NCBI RefSeq assembly: GCF_025140835.1
Contig: NZ_CP081153.1
Location: 2,232,001 to 2,296,000 of the forward strand
Length of the DNA stretch: 64,000 nt
Reading direction: 5' to 3'
Source of the DNA: Aliiroseovarius sp. M344
GTDB taxonomy: Bacteria; Pseudomonadota; Alphaproteobacteria; Rhodobacterales; Rhodobacteraceae
Of the stretch, positions 1-9,687 are shown in pieces (the first letter of the stretch is position 1; every line of letters begins with the position of its first letter). The notes below the pieces were generated by a model. That model saw nothing but the letters and a program-made list of their open reading frames with translations, was not told the origin of the DNA and did no database searches. The translations under genes and the position numbers were made by a program.

Positions 1-497
1 AACCCTGCAGAAATCAACGGGCGCAGTGCAAATTGCACGGTCGCGGCATTGCAACCGGTGCCCGCTACCAACCGCGCATTCCGAATGTCATCGCGATAGA
101 ACTCGGTCAGGCCATACACCGCTTCTTTCTGCAATTCGGTCGCGACATGCGGCGCGCCATACCATTTCTCATACGCCGCCGGATCGCGCAGCCGGAAGTC
201 CGCACCCAGATCGACAACTTTTACCGTCTCAGGCAAATCGCGGACCAAAGCCTGGCTCAACCCATGTGGCAAGGCTGCAAAGGCCAGATCGACCTGTGCG
301 AAATCAATCTCGTCCACTGTGACCAGCTTTGGCAGATCAAGATGACGCAGTTGCGGATAGACATCTGCCATTTGCATCCCGGCCTTACGGTCAGCGGACA
401 GAGCGACAATTTCCATCGTCGGATGGGTGGCGATCAACCGGACAAGTTCGGCGCCGGTATAACCGGATGCACCAAGGATGGCTATTTTGTGGGTCAT
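1..497 (-). CDS. argC: N-acetyl-gamma-glutamyl-phosphate reductase, N-terminal part (cut by window edge)
   Basis: This enzyme makes N-acetylglutamate semialdehyde in arginine synthesis. About 165 residues are visible on the minus strand. They start [20 protein letters not shown], a GxSGYTGxE Rossmann start typical of ArgC. The active-site Cys lies near residue 152 in [10 protein letters not shown]. The usual motif is NPGCYPT, so this belongs to the variant subtype I recall from related alphaproteobacteria. The ATG at 497-495 is preferred over the one at 500-498 because AGGAGG then sits about 5 nt upstream. The gene lies 55 bp downstream of murI on the same strand, so co-transcription is likely. 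The remaining C-terminal part lies outside the window. Confidence 0.93.
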   Translation of the reverse strand, partial: MTHKIAILGASGYTGAELVRLIATHPTMEIVALSADRKAGMQMADVYPQLRHLDLPKLVTVDEIDFAQVDLAFAALPHGLSQALVRDLPETVKVVDLGADFRLRDPAAYEKWYGAPHVATELQKEAVYGLTEFYRDDIRNARLVAGTGCNAATVQFALRPLISAG

Positions 498-552
498 CAT
501 GACCTCCTGCGAGTTCGAAGAAAGATGTAGTGCTTTTGTGCGCGGCCTTCAA

Positions 553-1365
553 TCAGGCCGCTTCGAACGTGATCTTTCGTCGCAGAAACTGCGTCGCGCG
601 GTTTGAAACCCGAGCCGGATCACCGGTGGTCAGGAATTTCGATCCTGAAGCACTTCCACGCATGTCGGGGTGCCGGCTCAGGTAATCCGCAAGACTTTCG
701 GCCACCAGATTGGCTTGGCTGTACACCTGCACACCATCGCCCAAGGCGCTCTGGAAGATTTCTTCCATCAGCGGGTAATGCGTGCAGCCCAAAATGGCGG
801 CTTCAGGCTTCGGCATTTTTCGTTTCAGAGCATCCACATGGCTGCGCACCAATGCTTCGGCCAGGATCATGTCGCCCTCTTCGATGGCGTCAACGACACC
901 ACCACAGGCCTGCGCCTCGACGTCGACACCAATGGCCCGGAACGCCAGTTCGCGCTGAAACGCGCGGCTGGACACCGTGGCTGGCGTTGCAAACAGCGCC
1001 ACATGTTTCACAGCCACCTCGCGTGGCGGCGAGTTGTCGCCCCAGTCCCGCTCGGTCATCGCTTCGATAAGGGGGACAAAGACGCCCAACACACGCTTGT
1101 CGCCAGGGATCCAGCTTTCCTGCATCCGGCGCAGCGCGGCGGCAGATGCGGTGTTGCAAGCAAGAATGACCAGATCGCAACCCTGATCCCAAAGCGCTTG
1201 CACCGCCTGTGTGGTCAGGTTGTAGATGTCATCTGCATCCCGCACGCCATATGGCGCGTGCGCGCTGTCGGCATAGTAGATGAAATCCACATCCGGCAGG
1301 CGTTTCGCTACGGCATCAAGCACCGTCAAACCACCTAGTCCTGAATCGAAAATGCCCACTGCCAT
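553..1365 (-). CDS. murI: Glutamate racemase
   Basis: Interconverts L- and D-glutamate for peptidoglycan in the cytoplasm. The protein has 270 residues, normal for the family. The N-terminus [15 protein letters not shown] carries the catalytic Asp-Ser pair (D7, S8). The two catalytic cysteines are C70 in ACNTAS and C194 in GCTHYPL, with H196 following. It is the first gene of a probable murI-argC pair. A long hairpin without a T tract (1440-1480) lies upstream, between it and the end of the oxidoreductase gene. Identification is firm; the pairing with argC is inferred only from strand and spacing. Confidence 0.95.
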   Translation of the reverse strand: MAVGIFDSGLGGLTVLDAVAKRLPDVDFIYYADSAHAPYGVRDADDIYNLTTQAVQALWDQGCDLVILACNTASAAALRRMQESWIPGDKRVLGVFVPLIEAMTERDWGDNSPPREVAVKHVALFATPATVSSRAFQRELAFRAIGVDVEAQACGGVVDAIEEGDMILAEALVRSHVDALKRKMPKPEAAILGCTHYPLMEEIFQSALGDGVQVYSQANLVAESLADYLSRHPDMRGSASGSKFLTTGDPARVSNRATQFLRRKITFEAA

Positions 1366-1439
1366 CGTCTATGGTCCCGTTCGTTTTGCAATTGTGCAAG
1401 CCATAGGTCCGTTCGCCGTGAAAATCCATCGCCGATTGC

Positions 1440-1480
1440 GCGCTGCGACGATTATCCGCCTAGGTGCGGCGTCGCAGCGC
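1440..1480. repeat. 11-bp-arm inverted repeat between the oxidoreductase gene and murI
   Basis: The arms GCGCTGCGACG (1440-1450) and CGTCGCAGCGC (1470-1480) pair perfectly. A nested CCGC/GCGG stem (1456-1459 with 1466-1469) extends the structure. It lies just past the stop of the oxidoreductase gene and ahead of murI. No T run follows on the minus strand, so it is not a classic intrinsic terminator. It could be an RNA 3' end stabiliser, a Rho-assisted terminator or a protein site. Confidence 0.5.
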
Positions 1481-1489
1481 TATCAGGTT

Positions 1490-4400
1490 TTATTCTGCCG
1501 CATGGGCCATTGGGGCCATTCCATCGAATTGCGCCAGCAGTTCAGCACGGCGGGCTGCAGCTTTTTTGACGTTCGCCTCCTTCACGGGGCCAAAGCCACG
1601 GATCGTCAACGGCAGCGCGGCAAGCTCTCCCGCTATTGCCAGATTGTCGTCGGTCAATCCTGCCGCAATGGCTTTCATGTCCGCCTGATACTCGGCAATC
1701 AGCGCGCGTTCCGTGCGGCGTTCATCTGCCCGCCCAAACGGGTCAAACGGTGTGCCCCGCAACACTTTCATCTTGGCCAACCAAGGGGCTACCGTCTCAA
1801 ACCACGCCCCAAAGGCGCGTTTCTTAGGCCGCCCATTGGCGTCCTCGCCGCTCAGCATCGGCGGTGACAGATGATAGGTCAGCTTAAGATCGCCATCAAA
1901 CTCAGCCTCGGCCTTGCTGCGGGTTTCACACAACATGCGCGCAACCTCATATTCATCCTTATAGGCCAACAGTTTGTGATAACTGCGCGCCACCGGTTCC
2001 TTCAGGTCTTCGGGCATTTGATCAACAAAAGTACGATAACGTTTTGCCAGCCGCGCACTCTGATAGGTCTTCAGATGATCTGCACGAAAGTCGATAACCT
2101 CGGCCAGCGTCTTTGGTTTTTCGACCACTTCGCCGCCGATCATTTTTTTCGCCTCGTCCGGGTGCAAAACCGCCCAGCGTCCAAGTTCGAACGCCCGTTT
2201 GTTACGCTCAACCGCCTGCCCGTTCAGCTCAATAGCATACATCAACGCGTCATGGGTCAGCGGAACGATACCCGCCTGCCAGCTCGCGCCAAGAACCATC
2301 ATGTTCGAAAAGATGTTATCGCCCATCAGCGCCTGTGCCAGTTCTGTCGCATCAAACATCGACACGCGGTCGCGCAGCCGTGCTTCAAGCGACAATTCCA
2401 GCCGGTCGCCGGGGATGGCGAAATCGGTGTTGCGCGTGAACTCACCTGTTACGGTCTCGTGGCTATCAACAACTGCACCTGTGCGCCCGGTTTTGGTCAG
2501 ACCCAATGTCGTGGACGCTGCCGAAACGACCAGATCACACCCGATCAGCGCGTCGCATTCGCCCGTCGCCACGCGGATTGCCGAGATATCGTCGGGCTGC
2601 TCCGCAAGCCGAAGGTGCACGGTTACGGCGCCGCCTTTCTGGGCCAGACCGGCCATCTCCATCATGCCGACGCCTTTGCCGTCGATATGCGCCGCTTGCG
2701 CCATGATCGCACCAATGGTCACAACGCCCGTGCCCCCGACACCAGTGATCACGGTGTTGAACGTCCCATCGATGGCGGGAAGTGCTGGCGCTGGCAGATC
2801 AGGAATATCCACCTCGGCGGTGGCCGATTTCTTCAGCTTCGCGCCCTCAACGGTGACGAAGCTGGGGCAGAACCCGTTTACGCAGCTGAAATCCTTGTTA
2901 CAGCTGGATTGGTCAATGGCACGTTTGCGGCCCAGCTCGGTTTCCACTGGAACGATGGACACGCAGTTCGATTGAACCCCGCAATCGCCACACCCTTCGC
3001 AAATGTCGGTGTTGATGAAAACGCGCTTGTCCGGGTCAGGGAACTGCCCGCGCTTGCGGCGGCGGCGTTTCTCGGCCGCGCAGGTCTGGATGTAAAGGAT
3101 AACCGATACACCTTTGATCTCGCGACATTTCCTTTCGACAGACAGCAGCTCGTCCCGGGTGTGATGCGACAAACCTTTTGGGAAAGCTGACAGATCCACA
3201 TCCTCTTTGTCATCATAGACAAGGAAGATATCTTTTACGCCCATCGCCTGGACTTCGCGCGCAATGCGTTCGGCGTCCAAGCCGCCTTCGTTGGTCTGCC
3301 CGCCCGTCATCGCGACCGCATCGTTGTATAGGATCTTGTAGGTGATATTGGCGTCCGACGCCAAAGCCGCCCGGATCGCCAAATTGCCCGAGTGGTTATA
3401 GGTTCCGTCGCCAAGGTTCTGGAACACATGCTTGGTGGTCGAGAACGGAGCCTCTCCAATCCAGTTCGCGCCTTCACCCCCCATTTGGGTGAAGCCGACA
3501 GTATCGCGATCCATCCACTGGACCATATAATGGCAGCCAATCCCGGCATAGGCGCGCGACCCGTCCGGCAGTTTGGTCGAGGTATTGTGCGGACAGCCCG
3601 AACAGAAGAACGGCAGCCGCGCGGCGATATCCGGTGCGTTGTCAGCGTTCTTTGCTTCGGCCAGCTGGGTCAACCCTGCTTTGACCGACTCCGTTCCGCG
3701 CCCTTCTTCGATCAGGATTTCACCGATCTTTTCGGCAATCATGATCGGGTCCAGAGCATAGCGGGTCGGGAACAATTCCAACCGACGGCCGTTTTCCCAT
3801 GTGTCGCCTTTGTGCCAACCATAGACGCGCCGTGCATCGCGGTCGTCAAAGATCGCTTCTTTGATCTGCACTTCCATCAGCTTGCGTTTTTCTTCCACTA
3901 CGACGATCAGGTCGAGCCCTTCGGCCCATTCGTGGAAACTGTCCATATCCAACGGGAAGGTCTGCCCCACTTTGTATGTGGTAATGCCAAGCCGTTCGGC
4001 CTCGGCCTCGTCAATGCCCAGCAGGCCAAGCGCATGAACCAGATCCAGCCAGTTCTTACCCGCAGCCACAAACCCGATCTTCGCGCCTGCTTTGCCCCAT
4101 TTGCGTTGGTCAATCCGGTTGGCGCGGGCATAGGCTTCGGCCGCGAAACGCTTATAGTCGATCATCCGCGCCTCTTGCGGCACTGGTTTGTCGCCCAAAC
4201 GGATGTTCAGCCCGCCTTCGGGCATGACGAATTCCGGTGTAACCAGTTCCATGCGGTCGGGACGTCCATCGACAACCGATGTGGCCTCGACCGTGTCTTT
4301 CATCACTTTCAGGCCAGCCCAGACCCCGGCAAACCGGCTCAGACCATAGCCATAAACGCCGTAGTCCAGAATTTCCTGAACACCAGCCGGGCTGAGAACC

Positions 4401-4906
4401 GGGATGTAAGCGTCCACCATTGCCCAGTCAGACTGGTGCAGCACGGTCGAGCTTTCGCCAGTATGATCATCCCCCATCGCCATCAACACACCACCATGCG
4501 GGCTGGTGCCGGCCATATTGGCATGGCGCATCACGTCGCCGGTCCGGTCCACGCCCGGTCCCTTGCCATACCACAGACCAAAGACGCCATCATGGCTGCC
4601 TTCGCCGCGCAGCTCTGCTTGCTGGCTTCCCCACAAAGCCGTTGCGGCCAGATCTTCGTTCAGTCCGGGATGAAACTTGATGTCATTGGGCTCTAGCACC
4701 TTTTTGGATCGGCCCATCCACAGGTCAACAGCGCCCAAGGGCGACCCGCGATAGCCAGTCACATATCCCGCCGTGTTCAGGCCGGCTGCCCGGTCGCGTT
4801 CTTTCTGGATGAGCATCAGGCGCACAAGAGCTTGCGTGCCATTCAAAAGAACCTGTTCTTTGCTCAGGTCAAATCGGTCGTTCAGAGTGATGTCTGGCTT
4901 GCCCAT
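1490..4906 (-). CDS. Indolepyruvate ferredoxin oxidoreductase, fused alpha and beta subunits
   Basis: Oxidatively decarboxylates aryl-pyruvates (or related 2-oxoacids) to acyl-CoA, using TPP and iron-sulfur centres, at the end of aromatic or branched amino-acid transamination. The 1138-residue chain joins the domains found as separate IorA and IorB in archaea. It has an N-terminal pyrimidine-binding region, a TPP domain around residues 400-600 with GIGCHY and GDG...N, and a Cys-rich 4Fe-4S segment near residues 630-685 (CEGCGDC ... CNKDFSC ... FCPSF). A gamma-type domain follows (TGVGGTGVV near 720), then a long C-terminal extension. The start has a GGGAGG-like ribosome site. A LysR gene is divergent, with a palindromic operator between. 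The exact substrate cannot be read from sequence. Confidence 0.9.
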   Translation of the reverse strand: MGKPDITLNDRFDLSKEQVLLNGTQALVRLMLIQKERDRAAGLNTAGYVTGYRGSPLGAVDLWMGRSKKVLEPNDIKFHPGLNEDLAATALWGSQQAELRGEGSHDGVFGLWYGKGPGVDRTGDVMRHANMAGTSPHGGVLMAMGDDHTGESSTVLHQSDWAMVDAYIPVLSPAGVQEILDYGVYGYGLSRFAGVWAGLKVMKDTVEATSVVDGRPDRMELVTPEFVMPEGGLNIRLGDKPVPQEARMIDYKRFAAEAYARANRIDQRKWGKAGAKIGFVAAGKNWLDLVHALGLLGIDEAEAERLGITTYKVGQTFPLDMDSFHEWAEGLDLIVVVEEKRKLMEVQIKEAIFDDRDARRVYGWHKGDTWENGRRLELFPTRYALDPIMIAEKIGEILIEEGRGTESVKAGLTQLAEAKNADNAPDIAARLPFFCSGCPHNTSTKLPDGSRAYAGIGCHYMVQWMDRDTVGFTQMGGEGANWIGEAPFSTTKHVFQNLGDGTYNHSGNLAIRAALASDANITYKILYNDAVAMTGGQTNEGGLDAERIAREVQAMGVKDIFLVYDDKEDVDLSAFPKGLSHHTRDELLSVERKCREIKGVSVILYIQTCAAEKRRRRKRGQFPDPDKRVFINTDICEGCGDCGVQSNCVSIVPVETELGRKRAIDQSSCNKDFSCVNGFCPSFVTVEGAKLKKSATAEVDIPDLPAPALPAIDGTFNTVITGVGGTGVVTIGAIMAQAAHIDGKGVGMMEMAGLAQKGGAVTVHLRLAEQPDDISAIRVATGECDALIGCDLVVSAASTTLGLTKTGRTGAVVDSHETVTGEFTRNTDFAIPGDRLELSLEARLRDRVSMFDATELAQALMGDNIFSNMMVLGASWQAGIVPLTHDALMYAIELNGQAVERNKRAFELGRWAVLHPDEAKKMIGGEVVEKPKTLAEVIDFRADHLKTYQSARLAKRYRTFVDQMPEDLKEPVARSYHKLLAYKDEYEVARMLCETRSKAEAEFDGDLKLTYHLSPPMLSGEDANGRPKKRAFGAWFETVAPWLAKMKVLRGTPFDPFGRADERRTERALIAEYQADMKAIAAGLTDDNLAIAGELAALPLTIRGFGPVKEANVKKAAARRAELLAQFDGMAPMAHAAE

Positions 4907-4953
4907 GACGCACCTCCCATTACGTTACAGAGATAACTGGATTGGGATTGATT

Positions 4954-4976
4954 ATAGGTCAAAACTTATGACCTAT
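4954..4976. promoter_or_regulatory. Palindromic operator between the oxidoreductase gene and the LysR gene
   Basis: ATAGGTCA, 7 nt, TGACCTAT: a perfect 8-7-8 inverted repeat containing a T-N11-A core (TCAAAACTTATGA), the shape LysR regulators bind. It lies 48 bp from the oxidoreductase start and 100 bp from the LysR start, in the divergent promoter region. Assigning it to the adjacent LysR protein is inference. Confidence 0.6.
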
Positions 4977-5075
4977 CAAATGATTTCGCATTCCAATCCG
5001 TGCTGGAAATCAACGTGTTTTTGATGATAACACTGTGCAAAGTTTTCAGCGCTAACAGATATCGGTTATTTCGCC

Positions 5076-5969
5076 ATGGATTGGGACAAGCTCAGAATAT
5101 TTCACGCTGTGGCAGATGCGGGGTCTTTGACCCATGCGGGCGATGCACTGCATTTGTCTCAATCAGCAGTGTCACGCCAGATCCGGGCGCTCGAAGAAAG
5201 TCTGAATGCCACGCTTTTCCACCGCCACGCTCGCGGACTGATTCTAACCGAGCAAGGCGAGCTTCTTTTTGATGCCTCACGGGCGATAAATCAGCGGATC
5301 GAAGCTGCCGTCGCCCGCATCCGCGACAGTAAGGAAGAAGTGTTTGGCGAATTGCGCGTCACCACGACAACCGCCTTTGGATCGCTTTGGCTGGCGCCGC
5401 GCTTGTCGAAACTTTACGCGAAATATCCAGATCTCAAAATCGACTTGATGATGGACGAACACGTACTGGACCTTCCCATGCGCGAAGCCGACGTCGCAAT
5501 CCGCATGAAGGAACCCAGCCAGGCCGATCTTATTCGAAAACGGCTGATGGATGTACGAATGCGCTTATATGCAACACCCGCCTACCTGAAAGAAAACGGC
5601 ACACCAGAGACGCTTGATGATCTGTCCGTACATCGGTTGATTTGTCAGAATACATCCTCTGCCCAAGTCAGGGCCGGCGCGGATTTGGCGCGCGAGTTGA
5701 TGACATATGACGTGAAATCTCTTTTGACCGTGAATAACTATTTTGGCGTGTTGCAAGCCGTCCTGAATAATCTCGGGATAGGCATGCTGCCTGACTACGT
5801 CACCCACGACATTCCGCAAATCCAGCGCGTATTGCCCAACATCGAAAGCAAAGAGATACCGGTTTTCCTTGCCTACCCCGAAGAATTGCGGGCATCTAAG
5901 CGCATCGAAGCGTTCCGTGATTTTGTCATTGAAGAGCTGATAGAGCATCGCAAGGCCCGTCAGGACTGA
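5076..5969 (+). CDS. LysR-family transcriptional regulator
   Basis: DNA-binding regulator of 297 residues. Its N-terminal winged helix-turn-helix (MDWDKLRIFHAVADAGSLTH ... SQSAVSRQIRALEE) is followed by a substrate-binding domain from about residue 90. It is transcribed away from the indolepyruvate oxidoreductase gene, across a 169-bp region holding an 8-7-8 palindrome. By the usual LysR logic it probably controls that gene and itself. The upstream region also contains a LacI-type half palindrome (5044-5057). The effector is unknown. Confidence 0.9.
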   Translation: MDWDKLRIFHAVADAGSLTHAGDALHLSQSAVSRQIRALEESLNATLFHRHARGLILTEQGELLFDASRAINQRIEAAVARIRDSKEEVFGELRVTTTTAFGSLWLAPRLSKLYAKYPDLKIDLMMDEHVLDLPMREADVAIRMKEPSQADLIRKRLMDVRMRLYATPAYLKENGTPETLDDLSVHRLICQNTSSAQVRAGADLARELMTYDVKSLLTVNNYFGVLQAVLNNLGIGMLPDYVTHDIPQIQRVLPNIESKEIPVFLAYPEELRASKRIEAFRDFVIEELIEHRKARQD

Positions 5970-6230
5970 GGTTTTTCAGATCTTGATAAAAATACAGCAC
6001 CGGAAATGATGTTTTTTTGCAACAATCAAAATACGGCGACAGATTCGAATGTATACCATCGTCCACCGAAAGTGGTGCTTAACCTGTTCTAAAATCAGGG
6101 ATTATCTGACATCCACTCTACCTATTAGAGATTGCGTCCCGTTTTTTCGGCGCAGATATGCATTCCGCACATAGCTGCAATGCAGCATTTTCCCTTGATC
6201 CGGCGCGCCCAGAACCCTAACTCTTGTTCA
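5970..6230. other. Gene-free region between LysR and the purL leader
   Basis: Together with the small-RNA candidate and the purL leader, positions 5970-6411 hold no convincing protein gene. The short open frames at 6125-6552 lack ribosome sites and family resemblance. The first 150 bases are AT-rich and probably carry a promoter for the candidate small RNA or purL. I could not place -35 and -10 boxes confidently. Confidence 0.4.
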
Positions 6231-6311
6231 AAGCCAATAGTTGAGCTTCGCTCTAGTTGGCTTTTACCTCCCTGTTGGACTTGGCCGGGCTCTGCCCGGC
6301 CTCTTTTTTTC
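6231..6311 (+). ncRNA. Candidate small RNA or leader RNA with two hairpins upstream of purL
   Basis: Two stem-loops stand in series. The first has AGCCAA (6232-6237) pairing with TTGGCT (6257-6262) around an inner GAGC/GCTC stem. The second is a perfect GC-rich terminator stem followed by a T run. Between them is a single-stranded ACCTCCC, which could pair with Shine-Dalgarno sequences. It ends about 100 bp before purL, so it is either a stand-alone small RNA or a purL attenuator. The 5' end is not defined. No known RNA family was recognised. Confidence 0.45.
6283..6311 (+). terminator. Intrinsic terminator upstream of purL
   Basis: Perfect 8-bp stem GGCCGGGC-TCT-GCCCGGCC (6283-6301) followed by TCTTTTTTTCT. 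It has strong intrinsic-terminator geometry on the plus strand. No plus-strand protein gene ends nearby: the LysR gene stops about 310 bp earlier. That supports a short RNA transcript or attenuation ahead of purL. Confidence 0.8.
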
Positions 6312-6411
6312 TCAAACGCCCCTTTGGGCCTTTGTGGCCTATGCCTTTGCTCTTTCCCATCCTGCAGGCATCGCCTAAAAGACGCCAACGAAAGCCTAAG
6401 GGGGAACGGGC

Positions 6412-8571
6412 ATGACCGAGCCAAAGATCACCGAGGACCTGATTGCCGCACACGGGTTGAAATCCGACGAGTATGAGTTGCTCCTCGAAATCATTGGTCG
6501 CGAGCCGACATTTACCGAACTTGGTATCTTCTCGGCCATGTGGAACGAGCATTGTTCCTACAAATCCTCAAAGAAATGGCTGCGGACGCTTCCCACCGAA
6601 GGCCCTCAGGTCATTTGCGGACCCGGCGAAAACGCGGGCATCGTCGATATCGGTGATGGTCAGGCGGTTGTCTTCAAAATGGAAAGCCATAACCACCCCT
6701 CGTACATCGAGCCTTATCAGGGCGCGGCCACCGGCGTAGGCGGCATCCTACGCGATGTCTTCACGATGGGCGCGCGTCCAATAGCCGCGATGAACTCGCT
6801 GTCCTTCGGTGAGGTTGATCACCCCAAAACCAAACAGCTTGTGAATGGTGTTGTCGAAGGCATCGGCGGCTATGGCAACTGTTTTGGCGTGCCCAATGTC
6901 GGCGGCGAAGTGCGCTTTCATTCAGCTTATAACGGCAACTGCCTTGTGAATGCATTTGCCGCTGGGTTGGCCGACACAGACAAGATCTTCTATTCCGCTG
7001 CGTCCGGTGTCGGCATGCCCGTCGTTTATCTTGGTGCCAAGACAGGCCGCGATGGCGTTGGCGGGGCGACAATGGCGTCAGCAGAATTTGACGACACGAT
7101 TGAAGACAAGCGCCCAACGGTGCAGGTCGGCGATCCGTTCACCGAAAAACGCCTGATGGAAGCCACGCTGGAGCTGATGCAGACAGGGGCCGTGATCTCG
7201 ATCCAGGATATGGGTGCCGCTGGCCTGACCTGTTCAGCGGTCGAAATGGGCGACAAAGGTGGTTTGGGCGTCAAGCTGAACCTCGAAGACGTCCCACAGC
7301 GCGAAGACAACATGACGGCTTACGAAATGATGCTGTCAGAAAGCCAGGAGCGGATGCTCATGGTGCTGAAGCCGGAAAAAGAGGCCGAAGCCCGCGCCGT
7401 GTTCGAAAAGTGGGATCTTGACTTCGCTATCGTCGGGGAAACGCTGGCCGAAGATCGCTTTTTGATCATGCACAATGGCGAGGTGAAGGCTGATCTTCCC
7501 CTGTCCCCGTTGTCGGGACGCGCGCCAGAGTATGACCGTCCATGGGTCGAAACTCCGGCCGTAGACGCGTTGTCGGACGTGCCGGAAATAGACGCGATTG
7601 ACGGCTTGAAGGCCCTGATCAGCTCGCCCAATTATGCGGCAAAACAATGGGTTTACGAACAATATGACCATATGGTCATGGCCGACACCGTGCGCGCGCC
7701 CGGATTGGGTGCAGGCATCGTGCGGGTGCACGGAACTGACAAGGCTATTGCCTTCACTTCAGATGTGACTCCGCGCTATGTGCATGCCAACCCGTTTGAA
7801 GGTGGCAAGCAAGCCGTTGCCGAAGCCTATCGCAACCTGACGGCCGTCGGTGCTAAGCCCCTTGCAACCACCGACAATCTGAACTTCGGCAACCCCGAAA
7901 AGCCCGAGATCATGGGGCAATTGGTGGGCGCTATCAAAGGGATTGGCGAAGCGGTCGCTGCTCTGGATGTGCCAATCGTTTCGGGCAACGTCTCGCTCTA
8001 CAACGAAACCGATGGCACTGGCATTCTGCCGACACCAACCATCGGCGCTGTCGGACTGCTGAGCAACCTTGATGAGATGATCGACGGTGTTGCGCGCGAC
8101 GGTCACGTGGCTCTGGTTGTTGGCGAAACCCGTGGTCATCTTGGCCAGTCTGCGCTGTTGGCCGAGGTTTTCAACCGCGAGGATGGAGACGCGCCACATG
8201 TAGATCTTGCAGCCGAAAAGAAACATGGCGAATTTATCCGCGCAAACCGCGCCTTGATCAAAGCCTGTTCTGACCTGTCAGACGGAGGCCTTGCCCTCGC
8301 TGCGTTTGAGATGGCCGAGGCCGGCGGCGTGGGTGTCACACTCGACACTGCTGACACAGCGACGCTGTTTGGCGAAGATCAGGGTCGGTATCTGGTGGCC
8401 TGTAATTTTGATCAGGCCGAGGCACTGATGATTGAAGCCGGCAATCTGGGCATCCCTGTCGCGTCGGTCGGTCGTTTTGCGGGCGACACGGTTAAGATGG
8501 GTGGTTCAGAAGCCCCGCTTGCCGAATTGTCTCAGATCTTCCGCACGGGATTTGATCAGGCGCACCGTTAA
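6412..8571 (+). CDS. purL: Phosphoribosylformylglycinamidine synthase II
   Basis: ATP-dependent amidotransfer step of purine synthesis (FGAR to FGAM), working with PurQ and PurS. At 719 residues it is the small PurL type rather than the 1300-residue fused form. Recognisable segments include [15 protein letters not shown] near residue 40, the ATP/Mg region [19 protein letters not shown], and [18 protein letters not shown] in the second half. GGGGGAA precedes the ATG. A Cys-cluster gene starts 3 bp after the stop, so the two are likely co-transcribed. The 5' leader follows a strong terminator. Confidence 0.97.
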   Translation: MTEPKITEDLIAAHGLKSDEYELLLEIIGREPTFTELGIFSAMWNEHCSYKSSKKWLRTLPTEGPQVICGPGENAGIVDIGDGQAVVFKMESHNHPSYIEPYQGAATGVGGILRDVFTMGARPIAAMNSLSFGEVDHPKTKQLVNGVVEGIGGYGNCFGVPNVGGEVRFHSAYNGNCLVNAFAAGLADTDKIFYSAASGVGMPVVYLGAKTGRDGVGGATMASAEFDDTIEDKRPTVQVGDPFTEKRLMEATLELMQTGAVISIQDMGAAGLTCSAVEMGDKGGLGVKLNLEDVPQREDNMTAYEMMLSESQERMLMVLKPEKEAEARAVFEKWDLDFAIVGETLAEDRFLIMHNGEVKADLPLSPLSGRAPEYDRPWVETPAVDALSDVPEIDAIDGLKALISSPNYAAKQWVYEQYDHMVMADTVRAPGLGAGIVRVHGTDKAIAFTSDVTPRYVHANPFEGGKQAVAEAYRNLTAVGAKPLATTDNLNFGNPEKPEIMGQLVGAIKGIGEAVAALDVPIVSGNVSLYNETDGTGILPTPTIGAVGLLSNLDEMIDGVARDGHVALVVGETRGHLGQSALLAEVFNREDGDAPHVDLAAEKKHGEFIRANRALIKACSDLSDGGLALAAFEMAEAGGVGVTLDTADTATLFGEDQGRYLVACNFDQAEALMIEAGNLGIPVASVGRFAGDTVKMGGSEAPLAELSQIFRTGFDQAHR

Positions 8572-8574
8572 TCC

Positions 8575-9111
8575 ATGGCAACGGCACCCGATCCTCAGGA
8601 CATGACCGCGCTCGTCGCCGATTGCGCGTCCTGCGCGGGGTTGTGCTGTGTCGCTCCGGGATTTGACGCAGGCGACGATTTCGCCTTTGACAAACGAGCG
8701 CTGGCGCCATGCCGCCACCTTGGCAGCGACAACCTGTGCCGCATCCACGAAAGTCTAGAAGATCAGGGGTTTCCGGGCTGTGCGCGGTTTGACTGCAAAG
8801 GGGCCGGACCTTACGTGATGACGCATATCTTCCCGCGCAAACGCTGGCGCAAAGATCGTCAACTGCTTGAAGACATATCCGAAGCTTACCGCCGTATGCG
8901 CGCGATTTGCGACATGATCGAGATGTTCCGTGTGGCCGAACTCCTGCCCCTGAACCCAACCCAAGAAGCCGCGCGCCAGAACATGCTGAAAACCCTTTTG
9001 CCCGCTCCCGCATGGACAGCGGCCACGCTGGCAGCTGCCGAGCAGGCCGGGCTTTTGTCCGACGCGCGCGCGGTGTTGACCAGTTTTCGCGATGCCGCGA
9101 CGCGCCGCTAG
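8575..9111 (+). CDS. YkgJ-type cysteine-cluster protein
   Basis: A 178-residue protein with clustered cysteines in the N-terminal half (CASCAGLCC, CRHL...LCRIH, GCARFDCKG). This is the zinc/iron-chelating YkgJ-like pattern and suggests a bound metal ion. The second half is helical and lacks motifs I recognise. It starts 3 bp after purL, so translation is likely coupled. The function of such proteins is poorly known. The neighbouring bolA and grxD genes act in iron-sulfur and iron handling, which makes a metal-related role plausible but unproven. Confidence 0.75.
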   Translation: MATAPDPQDMTALVADCASCAGLCCVAPGFDAGDDFAFDKRALAPCRHLGSDNLCRIHESLEDQGFPGCARFDCKGAGPYVMTHIFPRKRWRKDRQLLEDISEAYRRMRAICDMIEMFRVAELLPLNPTQEAARQNMLKTLLPAPAWTAATLAAAEQAGLLSDARAVLTSFRDAATRR

Positions 9112-9171
9112 CCCTTGCGGCCCCCTGCCCCCGATCTTAGATTGAGTTGAAACACACACGAGGTTCTGAAC

Positions 9172-9414
9172 ATGGCCATGGAAGCATCCGCAATCGAAGC
9201 CCTTATCCGCGAGGCCTTCCCGGACGCAAAAATCACCATCACCGATCTGGCCGGTGACGGGAATCACTATGCCGCCGAAGTGGTGGACGAGAGCTTTCGC
9301 GGTCAGAACCGCGTGCAACAACAACGTGCCGTCTATGCGGCGTTGAAAGACAAAATGGCCGGTAGTCAGGGCGAGTTACATGCTTTGGCACTGACCACGA
9401 AGGTGCCTGAGTGA
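9172..9414 (+). CDS. BolA-family protein
   Basis: An 80-residue BolA/IbaG-like protein, the normal length, with the class II KH-like fold signature IEALIREAFPDAKITITDLAGDG and a late VQQQRAVYAAL segment. BolA proteins bind monothiol glutaredoxins to form 2Fe-2S heterodimers used in iron signalling and cluster transfer. A CGFS glutaredoxin gene lies 270 bp downstream with one small gene between, which strongly suggests a functional pair. The conserved His likely to take part in cluster binding is in GDGNHYAA. Confidence 0.9.
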   Translation: MAMEASAIEALIREAFPDAKITITDLAGDGNHYAAEVVDESFRGQNRVQQQRAVYAALKDKMAGSQGELHALALTTKVPE

Positions 9415-9662
9415 TTACAGGCGCAATAGTTTCGGCGATTGTTGCGGTTGTCTTTGTCGCGGCATTGACCGAAGCTTTTCTGAAGCGCAACCGACGCAAA
9501 CCTTTGAGCTCTGGCCGCCCAAGCAGACCGCCAAAAGACTTAGGAACCGAACCCGGTATGGAGGCGACAGACACAAAACTTGTCGACGCAGCCCACCGCG
9601 AGAACGAATACATCCAAAGGCTTCATAGCCAACTCTCCAAGCACCACAAGAAACGGCGCTAG
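9411..9662 (+). CDS. Small single-pass membrane protein of unknown function
   Basis: An 83-residue protein beginning with a GTG that overlaps the bolA stop (GTGA), a sign of translational coupling. The first 25 residues form one hydrophobic helix (AIVSAIVAVVFVAALTEAF). The rest is hydrophilic and strongly basic at the end (KHHKKRR). I do not recognise a family. Its place between bolA and the CGFS glutaredoxin gene could mean a shared role, or it may only be a passenger. Being a real gene is likely but not certain. Confidence 0.5.
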   Translation: MITGAIVSAIVAVVFVAALTEAFLKRNRRKPLSSGRPSRPPKDLGTEPGMEATDTKLVDAAHRENEYIQRLHSQLSKHHKKRR

Positions 9663-9687
9663 TTGGAAAACAGATAAGGACTGAGAC

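Noticed and set aside
33..530. 165-residue plus-strand frame at the window start
   Set aside because: It is the complement of argC, which is clearly coding on the minus strand and runs off the edge.
1871..4696. Two long plus-strand frames (439 and 434 residues) opposite the oxidoreductase gene
   Set aside because: Both are antisense shadows of the fused indolepyruvate oxidoreductase, without ribosome sites or recognisable domains.
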